Source of the DNA: a virus
IMG/VR virus record: IMGVR_UViG_3300046616_000314
Location: 222,616-286,615 of that record
Length of the DNA: 64,000 nucleotides
Reading direction: 5' to 3' (one strand)
Below the pieces are notes generated by a model that saw nothing but the letters and a program-made list of their open reading frames with translations, was not told the origin of the DNA and did no database searches. Positions within the stretch are counted from its first letter, which is position 1, and each line of letters begins with the position of its first letter. Of the stretch, positions 15,898 through 26,800 are shown one piece after another. A program made the translations under genes and the position numbers.

Positions 15898-16572
15898 ATG
15901 GCAACCTCTAACAATTTTAATAACAATATTAACAACACGCATAGTATTAAACAACTGACGGGTGCTGCACAAGGTCTAGTCGGCGGCTCATATGTTACTA
16001 TTGGTTCTGGTGCCGGATATACTATTGGTGGTGCTAGTATCCTGGGTAATGGCGCGGGATATTCGGGAGTTGGTAACTTCTCAATCGGCGGCATTCCTTC
16101 TCCAAAAATATCAATTGGTGGCGAAGACCTACCACGTGGTGACGCATTTAGTGCATTGAAAACGTTGTATCCTTCCGATTTTGTGATGAATGGCGTAGAT
16201 TCCATGCATCGTCATTTCTGTACGTGGCGTACGTTGAATAAAGAAATTCAAGACTACGGTGTGCTGTACGACAGTGGCAACGGGGCGATTGTTGTATTCA
16301 ATAGCGAAGATAGCTTGAAAGATTTCACCCTTTGGATTGAAAATTTCAAAGATACTTTCTTCGAAGGCGACACGACAAAAATGGCGACGTATCACTATCC
16401 CCAAATGCCGGAAGCCAAAACCGTTACCGGAACCACTGTTTCGAATCAGAAATTTGGCTTGGCTGAAGCGTGGGAAAAAATTGTTAGCCGTTGCAAACAT
16501 CCGGTGTATATGATGCAAGTCGGATGGTTCTTCACCGATCTAGATGAAGCCGTGCATTTTAGGATGTTGTGA
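15898..16572 (+). CDS. protein with Gly-rich N-terminus and family-type C-terminal domain
   Basis: 224 residues. The first 80 are low-complexity, rich in Asn then Gly/Ile/Ser (SNNFNNNINN, then G-x-G-A-G-Y repeats); the rest is a folded domain ending VGWFFTDLDEAVHFRML, the dispersed-family ending. AGGG is five bases from the ATG and a TTGATA / TAATAT promoter with a 16-base spacer lies just upstream. Possibly a virion protein; unknown. Confidence 0.72.
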   Translation: MATSNNFNNNINNTHSIKQLTGAAQGLVGGSYVTIGSGAGYTIGGASILGNGAGYSGVGNFSIGGIPSPKISIGGEDLPRGDAFSALKTLYPSDFVMNGVDSMHRHFCTWRTLNKEIQDYGVLYDSGNGAIVVFNSEDSLKDFTLWIENFKDTFFEGDTTKMATYHYPQMPEAKTVTGTTVSNQKFGLAEAWEKIVSRCKHPVYMMQVGWFFTDLDEAVHFRML

Positions 16573-16787
16573 TTTCTATATTTTGGGGAATCCTCTGTTT
16601 GATAGTCGCTGTTGTTTTCGCCATCCTGGCGGCAATGGCTTCTATCGTGTTGGTCCGTATCCTTTTGGGTGGTCCGAGAGCGGCTGTTGAGGCTTATAAG
16701 AATGGAGCCAATTTGCGTGATTGGTTCTACGGTCGCCCATTCAAACGACGAATATTTTATGTTGACGAAAAAGAATTTTGGTCGTAA
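16569..16787 (+). CDS. small membrane protein
   Basis: 72 residues from GTG 16569 overlapping the previous stop. One long hydrophobic helix at 3-34, then a basic cytoplasmic tail with RPFKRRIFYVDEKEFW. No signal-peptidase site obvious. Confidence 0.65.
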   Translation: MISIFWGILCLIVAVVFAILAAMASIVLVRILLGGPRAAVEAYKNGANLRDWFYGRPFKRRIFYVDEKEFWS

Positions 16788-16791
16788 ATTC

Positions 16792-16816
16792 ATCCTCTAG
16801 CTTTTAGAGGATTTTT
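16792..16816 (+). terminator. terminator-like hairpin overlapping the next Shine-Dalgarno
   Basis: ATCCTCTA, five-base loop, TAGAGGAT, five T, then CGTG: the 3' arm contains AGAGG, the Shine-Dalgarno of the GTG at 16818. It therefore can act both as terminator and as translational occluder. Confidence 0.7.
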
Positions 16817-16817
16817 C

Positions 16818-17402
16818 GTGCGAATTTTTGACTCCGTTTATGGCGCGCTGACTATCGACCGCCAAGAGCGTGTGTCGCAACGCGAAGATATCCAAGGTAA
16901 GGCTCGCAAGCCGGAAATTTCCGCCCTGATCGGTCTTCCTGGCGCGGGTAAGAGCACGTGGCGTGCCGAACACCTAAAGACCGTCGAACGCCCTCTCGTG
17001 GTCATCAGCACCGATGATCTGATTGACGATCTGGCGGCGAAGTCGGGTCTCACCTATACCGACGTGTTCTCGCAACTCACCGACGAAGGTCATAAGGAAT
17101 TGACCGCGCAAGCCTATCTGGCGACGCGCGAAGCCATTGCTCGTCGTGATGACGTGATAATTGACCGCACGAACATGACCGTTCGTGGTCGGGCTCGCTT
17201 CCTGTCGCTTGCGCCGCGCCATTACGTTCGTCGCGCAATTGTGTTGGTTACGCCGTTTGACGTGCTGTTCGACCGGCTCGAAACTCGCTATCGTGAGACG
17301 GGCAAGCGCATCCCGGCGGGTGTGGTCTACAATATGATGAATACCTACGTCGCTCCGTCGCTGGACGAGTTTGACGTTATTGACTACGTTAGGACTGCGT
17401 AA
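16818..17402 (+). CDS. polynucleotide kinase-like P-loop kinase
   Basis: 194 residues. Walker A GLPGAGKST at 39-47, followed by VISTDDLID (acceptor Asp region of T4 PNK), IIDRTNMTVRGRARFL, and the lid/arginine segment RYRETGKRIPAGVVYNMMNTY, in the order seen in the T4 PseT kinase domain. The PseT phosphatase domain is absent. Likely phosphorylates 5'-OH RNA or DNA ends, making substrates for the Rnl1-type ligase. GTG start with AGAGG inside a hairpin. Confidence 0.82.
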   Translation: MRIFDSVYGALTIDRQERVSQREDIQGKARKPEISALIGLPGAGKSTWRAEHLKTVERPLVVISTDDLIDDLAAKSGLTYTDVFSQLTDEGHKELTAQAYLATREAIARRDDVIIDRTNMTVRGRARFLSLAPRHYVRRAIVLVTPFDVLFDRLETRYRETGKRIPAGVVYNMMNTYVAPSLDEFDVIDYVRTA

Positions 17403-17803
17403 TGGCACTCTATCCGATTATCGAATTCGACTATCCGTCTTCGAACGCCCGATACGATCTGCCTTCGGGTAATTTGGGCGTCATCAAGCTTGATCTCCAA
17501 GCGGGTCAAAAAATCACGCTCGTCATGGGTATGCTGATTTATGACAACATGAAACTACCGGAAGACTTGGCGTTGCGCGCCTGGATCAGTAAAACGCAAG
17601 CGGGTTCGCCGTTTGTTGAACAACATTCGCTGACCTTTTGGCAACTATCCACTTTACTTCGTGACGTTGTTGTGCTACATGCTGATGATGTCACAGTGAC
17701 CGATGATCGGGCGATGTCTGCGGAACCCGGAATTTATTGGTTGAATATCTTGAATATGGTGAACGCGACGAACACGTTTACTGTAAACCTTATTGTAGAA
17801 TAA
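17402..17803 (+). CDS. unknown protein, possibly structural
   Basis: 133 residues, beta-rich, no Cys. Start overlaps the previous stop (TAATG). It lies directly before the abundant-looking 489-residue protein. No family recognised. Confidence 0.7.
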   Translation: MALYPIIEFDYPSSNARYDLPSGNLGVIKLDLQAGQKITLVMGMLIYDNMKLPEDLALRAWISKTQAGSPFVEQHSLTFWQLSTLLRDVVVLHADDVTVTDDRAMSAEPGIYWLNILNMVNATNTFTVNLIVE

Positions 17804-17813
17804 CGGAGACGCC

Positions 17814-19283
17814 ATGCGCTACGCTTACGTTCAAAACGATGTTGCGATTATCGGCGCCGCCGACTCGTTGGTCGAATTCGACGCCTTTCAGGCAGAGCTT
17901 TCGAACGCGAATGTCGCGTACAAGGAACCGTCCTTCAAGGACATGCTGACCGATCCGCTCTATTCGAGCCTGACGCGCCCGCCGCTCTTGGTCATTCATG
18001 CCACTGCCGAAGACCGTGCCGAATTCTTCAGCAAGTACGATATCTCGGAAGTCAAGAAGAACGCGCTGATCAACAAGCACGGTGACATGCTCGCCGAAGT
18101 TCAAGAAAACCCCTATGCCGCCGATTCTTCGACGGGCGGCAAGTCGATCTTCGATCTGCACAACCTGGGTACCAACGACCGTTGGGACAAGCGTACGGAA
18201 GCCGAGAAGGAAGCCGACGCCGAAATGAAGAAGCGTTACGACGAAGCCGCCAAGAAGGGCGAGCTTTCGGGCGGCGACAGCTTCAAGGGCGCCACGGCTG
18301 GCAACTCCAACCCGGCGGCTCCCAAGAAGGGTGGAGCCCAAATCACGGACATTCGTACGACCGTCAACGCTGATGGCAGCGTGACCATTGACAACATCCT
18401 GGGCGTCAAGGGTCTGTACGACAAGGAAGTCCTGTCGCGTTCGGACGCTATCGCCAAGCTGTCGGCTGTCGAAGGTGAAACCCGCGATCTGACGGCTCTG
18501 AGCAATGACGAACTGGGCGAAGCTCTGAAGACGGCTGAATTGGTCAAGGAAAACGACTTCGAAGGCGTCTTTGCCGACGAAGACCCGCGTTTCGTGCCGG
18601 AACCGGTGGACCCTGACAGCGAAGAATACGAAATCGACGCTGCTGGCATGATCGCGATCTATCACAAGGTCGATGTCATCGGTGACAAGCTGGACAAGGT
18701 TCGCACCGTCCTGCTGATCGGTGATATCACCCTGGACGACGAAGCGACCGTGGCTCGCAACTGCCCGCACGGCTCGTGGTTCGCCACGCCGCGCCAACTG
18801 CGCGCCGAAGAAATGGCGAAGGTTCTGACGGATGCCGGTCTGATGGTGAAGGTTTACGCCGTCAACGATAAGGGCGAACGTCTGGCGCCGGAAGGTGTGC
18901 AAGTCATCACCGAAGAAGCCGAAGCCGATGGTCCGCGACCCTGGAACAGCCGTTCCAAGGAACTGACCAAGATGTCGAAGGAAGAACTTGAAGAAGTTCT
19001 GAAGTCGTACGACCCGGCTGAATTCATCTATACCGGCAAGTATCGCGGTGCCCAAGACGGTACCATCGTCTACATCGCTCCGCGAAGCTACTTCGAAAAG
19101 AATGATGAACTGTACCCGTTCCCTCTGGGTATCAATCACATTCTTCCGGCTGACCTGAAGGAAGTTGAGCCGGGCGTGTACGTGTCGATGAGCCGCAACT
19201 TCACGAACATCCAGTTCGAACTTGCCCAAAAGGGCATGAAGGAAAGCATGTATCTTCGGTTGTTGATCAACAACAGCCGATGA
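17814..19283 (+). CDS. abundant unknown protein, possibly structural
   Basis: 489 residues with CGGAG ahead of the ATG. Codon use is the most biased in the window (gtc, ctg, gac, aag), indicating high expression; this bias also creates a long antisense ORF that is not a gene. Three parts can be seen: N-terminal domain to about 115, a charged linker with coiled-coil character (DKRTEAEKEADAEMKKRYDE) then Gly/Ser/Ala, and a C-terminal domain from about 185. Many Glu and Asp. No recognised family. Confidence 0.8.
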   Translation: MRYAYVQNDVAIIGAADSLVEFDAFQAELSNANVAYKEPSFKDMLTDPLYSSLTRPPLLVIHATAEDRAEFFSKYDISEVKKNALINKHGDMLAEVQENPYAADSSTGGKSIFDLHNLGTNDRWDKRTEAEKEADAEMKKRYDEAAKKGELSGGDSFKGATAGNSNPAAPKKGGAQITDIRTTVNADGSVTIDNILGVKGLYDKEVLSRSDAIAKLSAVEGETRDLTALSNDELGEALKTAELVKENDFEGVFADEDPRFVPEPVDPDSEEYEIDAAGMIAIYHKVDVIGDKLDKVRTVLLIGDITLDDEATVARNCPHGSWFATPRQLRAEEMAKVLTDAGLMVKVYAVNDKGERLAPEGVQVITEEAEADGPRPWNSRSKELTKMSKEELEEVLKSYDPAEFIYTGKYRGAQDGTIVYIAPRSYFEKNDELYPFPLGINHILPADLKEVEPGVYVSMSRNFTNIQFELAQKGMKESMYLRLLINNSR

Positions 19284-19663
19284 GCCTATTCCACCACGCA
19301 ACATTGTTGCGGATTGCTCGCGGCGTTGATTTTAGGATTTCTGAAATCAACGCCGGGGCGAAAAGCTACTCGGCGAATGCCGCGTTCCGATCCGAGACGA
19401 TGTTGACGTATCGATCAGTGGTTGATTGCTATCCAACCCTGGTCGCTGATTTGGAAAAGAATACCCAGCTTCGGGTGTCTCTGATCGAATATCTTACAGC
19501 GTTGTGTAAGCTGGATCGGCTCGCGTACAACAAACGCCCGAACAAAACATCGATAGAAGATTTGCGAACTGAGTGCGAAACTTTGTTCGAAAATTTTGAA
19601 GTCATTCGCAAGCTCTCGGGCGGTTGTGATGACATGCAAATCTCGCCGAACGTCGTTCGTTAA
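19280..19663 (+). CDS. unknown small helical protein
   Basis: 127 residues overlapping the previous stop (ATGA). Helical with several Leu-rich stretches. Last gene before a terminator. No family recognised. Confidence 0.7.
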   Translation: MSLFHHATLLRIARGVDFRISEINAGAKSYSANAAFRSETMLTYRSVVDCYPTLVADLEKNTQLRVSLIEYLTALCKLDRLAYNKRPNKTSIEDLRTECETLFENFEVIRKLSGGCDDMQISPNVVR

Positions 19664-19675
19664 AGTGATATTTAA

Positions 19676-19691
19676 TGTCGGATATCCGACA
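19676..19691. repeat. 16-base perfect palindrome
   Basis: TGTCGGATATCCGACA, unbroken, 12 bases after the stop at 19663 and 30 bases before a terminator. It has no loop, so it is a better protein-binding site than an RNA hairpin. Function unknown. Confidence 0.6.
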
Positions 19692-19720
19692 ATAAGTAGA
19701 ATCAGGACCCACCCTTTGTA

Positions 19721-19754
19721 AAACCCGAATCGATTTATTGATTCGGGTTTTATA
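19721..19754 (+). terminator. rho-independent terminator
   Basis: AAACCCGAATC / GATTCGGGTTT, eleven perfect pairs, eight-base loop, then TTTTATA. Symmetrical enough to work on either strand. Confidence 0.85.
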
Positions 19755-19771
19755 TTGCACCAGTACCAAAA

Positions 19772-19779
19772 TTTAAATA
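19772..19779 (+). promoter_or_regulatory. T4-late-like octamer (TTTAAATA)
   Basis: TTTAAATA nine bases before the ATG at 19789; CAGG lies between. Confidence 0.4.
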
Positions 19780-19788
19780 GTATCAGGT

Positions 19789-20307
19789 ATGCAGCTTTCA
19801 TCGCGGTTTTCGACTAGCAAGCACGGGATTCACGTCATCGGTGACGTGATGGTGCTGAACGGCGAATACGACCCCGATCAGCTTTGGCTTCCTTTTATGG
19901 ATCGCGTGATAGTCAATGCCGCGCCGCCGGTTCAAGAAAAGCCGGTAGTCCATCGTAAACCGAAGATAACAACGTTCGCATCGGTCCCCGTCCATTGCCA
20001 AGTTCCGTACGTCTACGATCCCGAAATCTGGCAAGAAATTTTACCGTTCGCAGAATTTAGACACGTAACGAATGCCCAACTCGATGTTTTGGAGAAGGCA
20101 CGGTTCCCGACCTGGGAACGCGAGACAAACGGTTGTCTTGCGCAATATGATTTCAAAAACAAACGCATTCACACCAACGAAGTGATCGAATGGTGTAAAA
20201 AATCGTGTGGATATCGTTTCCACATTCGATCTTCTTCGCAGTACGCGAAGATTATAACTTTTCAACGAGTAGCCGATCTAGTGCTTGCTAAATTGAAGTT
20301 TGGATAA
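19789..20307 (+). CDS. small protein of the dispersed family
   Basis: 172 residues. The C-terminal half shows the family order: a helix EWCKKSCGYRFHIRSSSQY, then a strand and the closing ITFQRVADLVLAKLKFG. EWCKK is shared with the member at 60247. A late-like octamer precedes it, and its stop overlaps the next start. Function unknown. Confidence 0.68.
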   Translation: MQLSSRFSTSKHGIHVIGDVMVLNGEYDPDQLWLPFMDRVIVNAAPPVQEKPVVHRKPKITTFASVPVHCQVPYVYDPEIWQEILPFAEFRHVTNAQLDVLEKARFPTWERETNGCLAQYDFKNKRIHTNEVIEWCKKSCGYRFHIRSSSQYAKIITFQRVADLVLAKLKFG

Positions 20308-20828
20308 TGAAAAGAATTACTTTTGATACGATGCTACAGCGGAGCCACGAATCCAGTCGTTCCGGTGGTCCGAAAATGGATTTTCCAGTTCGTATTAATA
20401 TTGGAAAGCATAAGGGTAAAACTGGTACCGCCCAAATTAGTTGGTACGGTACCAAAATGTCAGTTATCTTCCCCGGTGATACGGAAGACTACGATATTCC
20501 TTACAAGAACGTCGATTTGTTAGACGAAAATGGTGATGTCGTTGTTGACAAGTTGGTGGATTCAACTAGTCGCGAAATCGTAACGGGCTCTATCATTTGC
20601 TATTCAGCAAACTTCCGAAACTCACATAGTTTGTCGATTGGGCGAGTGGAAGGGATTTCCGACATCGGCACGCTGAAGGTCAAGGAAATTATTTTGAACG
20701 GCGAGAAATCCACCGCTCGAAAATCCAAGCAAATCGGCAATCCAGAGAAATGCATCATCCTCCCGATTTCGGATGAAGACATGGTGATCTGGCTTCTCAA
20801 CGGGTTCCAGTTCGACAAAAATAAATGA
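20307..20828 (+). CDS. unknown beta-rich protein
   Basis: 173 residues, overlapping the previous stop. Beta-rich with a KOW/SH3-like stretch (INIGKHKGKTGTAQISWYG at 31-49). The end PISDEDMVIWLLNGFQFD may be a distant family ending, not certain. Ends convergent with the giant gene at 20850. Confidence 0.65.
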   Translation: MKRITFDTMLQRSHESSRSGGPKMDFPVRINIGKHKGKTGTAQISWYGTKMSVIFPGDTEDYDIPYKNVDLLDENGDVVVDKLVDSTSREIVTGSIICYSANFRNSHSLSIGRVEGISDIGTLKVKEIILNGEKSTARKSKQIGNPEKCIILPISDEDMVIWLLNGFQFDKNK

Positions 20829-20850
20829 AGGCACACCGTGCCTTCACTTT
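20826..20850. terminator. bidirectional terminator between convergent genes
   Basis: GAAGGCAC / GTGCCTTC with a three-base loop, flanked by ACTTTT on the plus side and an AT-rich tract on the minus side. Confidence 0.75.
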
Positions 20851-23800
20851 TAAACTCCGTTCCAGTTGGGTACGAAGTTTGACGTATATTTTGCCGTGCT
20901 AGAGAAATTCAGATTACGATACTGGGTTTCTCTGGAATTTTGCGGAGTTGAACCACTAACGGTGAAATCAGCAAAGTTGTTTACCGCGAACACGATATTG
21001 TTGAATGCGGTCGATCCGGGGTCGATGACGGATGAAGTCGCGATCTGCGTGCCGTTCTGATAGACACGCATTGTCGTACCAGATTTAACAATAGCAAAGT
21101 GCGTCCATACGTTTAGACCGGCGAACGTACCCAAGTCAAACACCGTTCCGTTGTAGTAAGCATTCCAATTTCCGGTTCCGGTTGTTTGGAATAGACGGAA
21201 CAGATTGCTTGTTCCGAATGAGAACAAGTGTGGGCTGCTAGTGGCGGTTTGTACACCAACCTTGATCCACAATTCAGCCGTGAACGCCGACGATGCAAGA
21301 ACGCTGAAGCCAGTGCTCGTATTCGAGCGCAAGTACGATAGACCGTTGCACTGCATGACAGTATCGGTGTAGCCATTAGGCGCCGTGCTAGACACCAGAG
21401 CGTTCGTGCCTGCCATGGCAGTCAATGTGATCGTACCAACGGTGGCAACAAGCGGGCTTACCGTGGTATCATTGAAACGCCAGCTTTGAACCATATTGGG
21501 GTTCGTCACTTTGATTGGTTTCAGCAATACCGTACGCGACAGACCTGGGTTTTTATTGCTATCGTAGTTCTTAAGTAGAACAGAATAGTTTGAACCCTTA
21601 TATTCGGGCATTGCGCCACCGATATACTGAGCCGGATTACCACCAACGATGGCGTTAGATACGCCCGGTGGTCCTGTCACGACGACGTAGTTGACCGGTG
21701 TTGCTGAAGTATTTGAGTATACCGGAGCCACCAAGGCAGAACTTTCGTTCGCAATTGAAATGGTTTCACCACCACCAGTTTCCCATTGTGGCGGATTCAC
21801 ATATGCTTTCGTTTGCGGAATGAACGTAGCTGAGTAACGGCTAATTGTCGAAATGCGCAGTTCATCAATGAAGCAAGGCAACGCAGGACGGTCGTTTTCT
21901 CCCGAGCCAGGACCGAAACCACCGATTGTGAGCGGTTGAGACGACCCGGCGGCACCAGCACGAGCAACAGTAGATTGTTGCTCGCCGTTAACCCATAGGG
22001 TTAGGACCGAACCATTTACAGTGACCGCAATGTGATTCCATGTATTCAATGGCAACGGAGCAATAGAGCGCGCCGCTTGGCTATATGGATAGGCGGGACC
22101 AATGGCGTTAGCACCACCGTTATACGGTGCGCCACCGCCGATTCGACCGTCACCCTCTACGAACAATCCAAAGATTTCATAGACATAACCCGATCCTTGG
22201 GCATTTCCGGTGGTAACGATCCAACGTCGAGCGGGTGGATATGCAGTCATATACAGTTGCAGTTCAACAGTATATGCGCCTGCACTCGCGATGTCGAACC
22301 CATCGTGTGTACGGAAAATGTCAAAGCGATCCGAAACTGTAGAAATTTGAATAGAATTTCCACCAAATTTCGACACAATACTTGCTTGAGCCATACCCGT
22401 GACAATTTTACCACGGCGATCATTACCACTCCAATCGCGAATGCTTGTGGCATCCTTGAGACGAGCGGGCGTGAAGTTGGACGAATAAACCGCATTGCCG
22501 TTAGTGACGCGCAGTTCATTCATATTTCCGAGGAAGAAACATTCGGCGGTACCGATATTCGTTTTACCGATCCAACCATTGGAACCAGCCGGGAACGGAA
22601 TAGCACCGGAGAAAGTTGACGTTCCATAGAGAACGCCGTTCACGAAATAGCTGAATGTTGTTCCGTTGCGAACCCATGCGACGTGCGTCCATGTCTTGAG
22701 CGGAATATCAGCCCCAGTGATTCGAGAATTATGAACGACGAAGCCGTTACTTGTTTCACGGATATGCAGACCTAACCCATTAGGAACCGATGTACTATCC
22801 CCGGTGATCTGGAAAGAAATACCCCATCTAGCAACATCCGTCGAAGCCCCACCGACACCAACGTTGAGAACGGTTGAGGCGATACCGACACCGCCGCCGC
22901 CACTATTGCTTAAGCCGTCAAGATAAACCCATGCTTCGACCGTAAAGTTATTCGAAGCCAAGTTCAGGCGTGTAGCACTCGCATTGGTTACGATCCAGCT
23001 AGAGCCGGGGAAGTTATAGGAACCAGAGCCAGAGCGCATGACGTTAGCAGACGCTACGGTGCCAGACGTGCTCAAGGTGTGATTGCCCGTAAAGTCAACG
23101 AGATTATCACCTGGGAATAGCAACGCAGTATTTGCAGCCAGTGCATCGGTTATGCGATCAGCGTGCGACATGAACCAAATACGATCTGTGTTCAAATCGG
23201 TATTAGCCGGATCATCGTCGGCGTTGATGAAGAAATCACGGGACGTTGTTTTGGAATGGTTATTTGTTGCAATAACTCGTAGCGGCAGAGATTTCGATTC
23301 CGAGACATACGGAATCGTGCCCAAGATCAGACCATTTGAATACAGAGTCAGCGAGTTAGCGAGAACAGCATAATTTGAATCCAAAGAATAGTTGACTATG
23401 CCACCATAGTCTTCATCACGTGCATCAAATTGGAACGAGAACGCTCCGGTTTCAACAGTATTCGCCCCAATCTTGCCCGGTGGCGTATACCAAACCGGGT
23501 GCCCTTGGGGAGTAATCTTCATCGAAAATTCTTTATCGGTACGAATATATCCGTCCGAAACGCCCAATGTGAAATAGTATGTTGTTTCAATACTGTCGTC
23601 AGGAGCAATACCCGAAATATTTCCAGAATTTGCGAAGTCAGAATTGAACGTAATACCGTTAGGCAAAGCATTCGCGACCAAGGAATACTGAAGTGTTCCT
23701 TGGGGTTGTTGTTGGAAAGGCGTTCCTAGATTGACATCGTTATCCGGGTCCGTGGCTTTGAACGTAAACGACATAGTAGCATTGGCGCCAAAATTACCAA

Positions 23801-26800
23801 TGTAATCAGACGTAACCCATTGAGGCGAGCGGTTTTCATTCGTGGTAATTTGGAATGTTCGATCAGTGAACTTACCGGAATTGGTAATGACTGCGCGTAC
23901 GACGAACGTAAACGTTTCATTGCCTGTGACTAGAGGCATACGACCAGTGATACGACCGTTGCCTTGAACCTGTAGACTACCGGGAAGCTTACCACTCGCG
24001 CGGCTATAGCTGATAGTTGTCATGTTCGGTTCGTGAGCAACAACATTTGCCGAATAGATCATGTCTTCGGTTCCGCGAGGCAGAACCGGTCCAGTATCCC
24101 AAATCGGAAGATTTTCTAGAACGGTAGTCGAGAACGATTTGACACTATACGCGGGCGTTGCAGGCGGTGCAGCGGGATCGCGATCTAGTGTGGCACGAAC
24201 CGAGAACGAATAAACCGTAGGGGTATTGACGAGCGCGGGCGTGCCGTCGATCACGCCGTTGGCATGAAGAACCAAACCAGCCGGGAGCGTACCGGATTCC
24301 AGCGTATAAATGACATTGGTTTTTACCGTTTGTGTTTGCAATTGGAACGAATACGCAATGCTTTCAACCGGTTGGTCGATATGATCTGTCAACCAAACCG
24401 GCGGCGAATTGGACCATGAGCGAATTGAAAATTGACGATTGCGATACAACAACCCATCGGACGCTCTGATATATGCAGAATGTTCAATATACGGCGTAGC
24501 TGTAGGGCGACCACCTGGGGTGAATGCATCCACGGTGACGCCAGTACCCGTAATCAAACCATTTGTGTCAACGGTCCAACCTCTGAATGCAATACCAGAA
24601 GCGATGACATCTAGAGTATACTCGATAGTATAACCATCGGGGTCGTACGCTACTAATTGATAATTAATGGGATCGCGTTCATTGACTTCCAAGATCAAGC
24701 CAGCATTAGTAGTCCACTCAGGATAATGATTGGCAAGAACGCTGATGCTGTAGTTTTCGGTAGGAAGATTGACACCATCCGAAGCCAAAACAGTAAAATT
24801 ATACGTGACATCACTGCTAGAGTTTACGTCAGTTGTACCAGAGATTACGCCCGTATTGGTGTCGAAGCTCAAGCCCGGCGGAATACCATCGCCACCCGGA
24901 AGGATGGCATATTGGATTGTTGAACCGAATGGGTCGATGGCAAGCGGGCTACCATAGGAAGAATCCCAGTTATAACCCGACATGATCGTTCCCAAGTTGC
25001 CTTGGTTTTGGAATACGGGCGGCTCGTCGTGAACGATGTCCAGGGTATACGTCTTGGTATCGCGCGCACCATCTGGGTCTTCGACTTCAACCGTAAAGGT
25101 GTACGTGTCAAAGCCCGGTTGAGGATGCGGTGGCGTAGTACCCGTGATGGCGCCGTTGGATTCCAAGGTCATCAAGTTCGGTAATGAACCAGCGGTTCGG
25201 GTGAACGTGAGGGTTTGGTGTTCCGGGTCAACGGCGTTGATTTGATAGAACACAGGCTTGTTTTCGAGCAAACGAGTTAGCTGACCTTGAGGGGTGAGCA
25301 ATTCTGGGTCTTGGTTTCCGAGGCTCGTCAACGTAAATGTTTTATATGTTTTATTGACAGTATCGGTGACGTAAACAACCACCGAGTACGTTGTTTGAGT
25401 TGCCGTATAAGGCAAATCACCCGTCAACTTACCATCCAAGGACACAGACAGATGGCTTCCCGCTAGCGTAGTGCTATCGAGATAATATTCGAGTGGCGGT
25501 TGACCGTTGGCGTCCGTAGCCAACAGTTGAATGACAGGAAGGGCGTTATTAGAAATATACGATCCTAGATCGGCATCCGTTTGCCACACAGGCGGGAAGT
25601 TTTCTTCAACCACCAGATTGAAGGTACGATCCTTTTGCGTCGCGCCGCTGTCTGCCCGAATGGTGAAGGTATAGGTCTGAGAGCCGCCTTGTAGAGGCGT
25701 AGTGCCATCAATAAATGCAGGTTGTCCCGGTGCAGGATTTGGATTGAAGTTCAACCCAAGCGGAAGCGTGCCACTGATCATGGTGTAATTCATGTTCGCG
25801 GCATTATCACCACCGGCTTCAAATGTAAGCGGAGCAATGATTGAATTTTCCAGCACTTTTAGATCAATGGGCGTAATCCACTCAGGTTCACCCGTGTATA
25901 GAATAGTCAACGTGACGCTATGTGTACCGTCATCAACTAGGCTAAACTGCGAGCCGCTGTCTGAAGCCCATGTTCTATCCCACGCACCGATGTTGAACGA
26001 AACTGTTGTATTTTCGGTTACTGGCGGAAGTTTGCCGCGCATTTCACCCGAAATCATATTCAGTTCGACGCTACCGATGATGTCGGCTTTATCTCTGAAT
26101 ACGTACGTTGTCGCCCAATGATTTTGATCACCAATGCTCAAAATAGAACCTGGGGACATTCCTAAACCAGTGTATACGATTGCTTGTGCATTCCAGAAAC
26201 GTTGATCCGGGTCAAACTGTGTCGGGTCTTGGACACCATTGACCATTGCATCGACCGTATTATAGTCATATGCATTAAACGTAATATTGCTGAATGTTGA
26301 ATTCTCATTGAACGTAAAGTCGTAAACGTTGTTCGGATTAAGCTTGGGTCCAGTATTGAATAGGGCAGTATACGTCACCATCAACGGAACAGAATTATTA
26401 ATACCATCCGAAGCAACGATGATATCGTATGGTTGCAACGGCGGGATAGCCGCGCGCTCATCGTACTGAATACTTGAATTGGAAGTAAGTTTGTGACCCC
26501 ATGGCGGGAAACGCCCGTTCATGGTTTTAGCAACCTTGATGTCCAAATCTTGATTTTGCGACACGTAAGTCATACCCGACCCATTGTCTAAGACCAGATA
26601 GTCTATAACAGTCGTGTTAGTGAGATCATTGTATGGATCAAGATAGTAATTGATAGTATGCCCCTGGCTAATTGGCGCGGTCATGCCAATGTTTCCGGGT
26701 GTAACTAGCGTATTGTTTACATAATAATAAACAAAGTCTCCATTGGGGTCGATTGCATTAATAAGGTGTTCACCACTACGAATTTCGGTACGACCAAAAA

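Noticed and set aside
17790-19304. 504-codon ORF on the minus strand
   Set aside because: It is antisense to the strongly codon-biased 489-residue gene; the bias removes stop codons on the other strand. No ribosome site or sensible protein.
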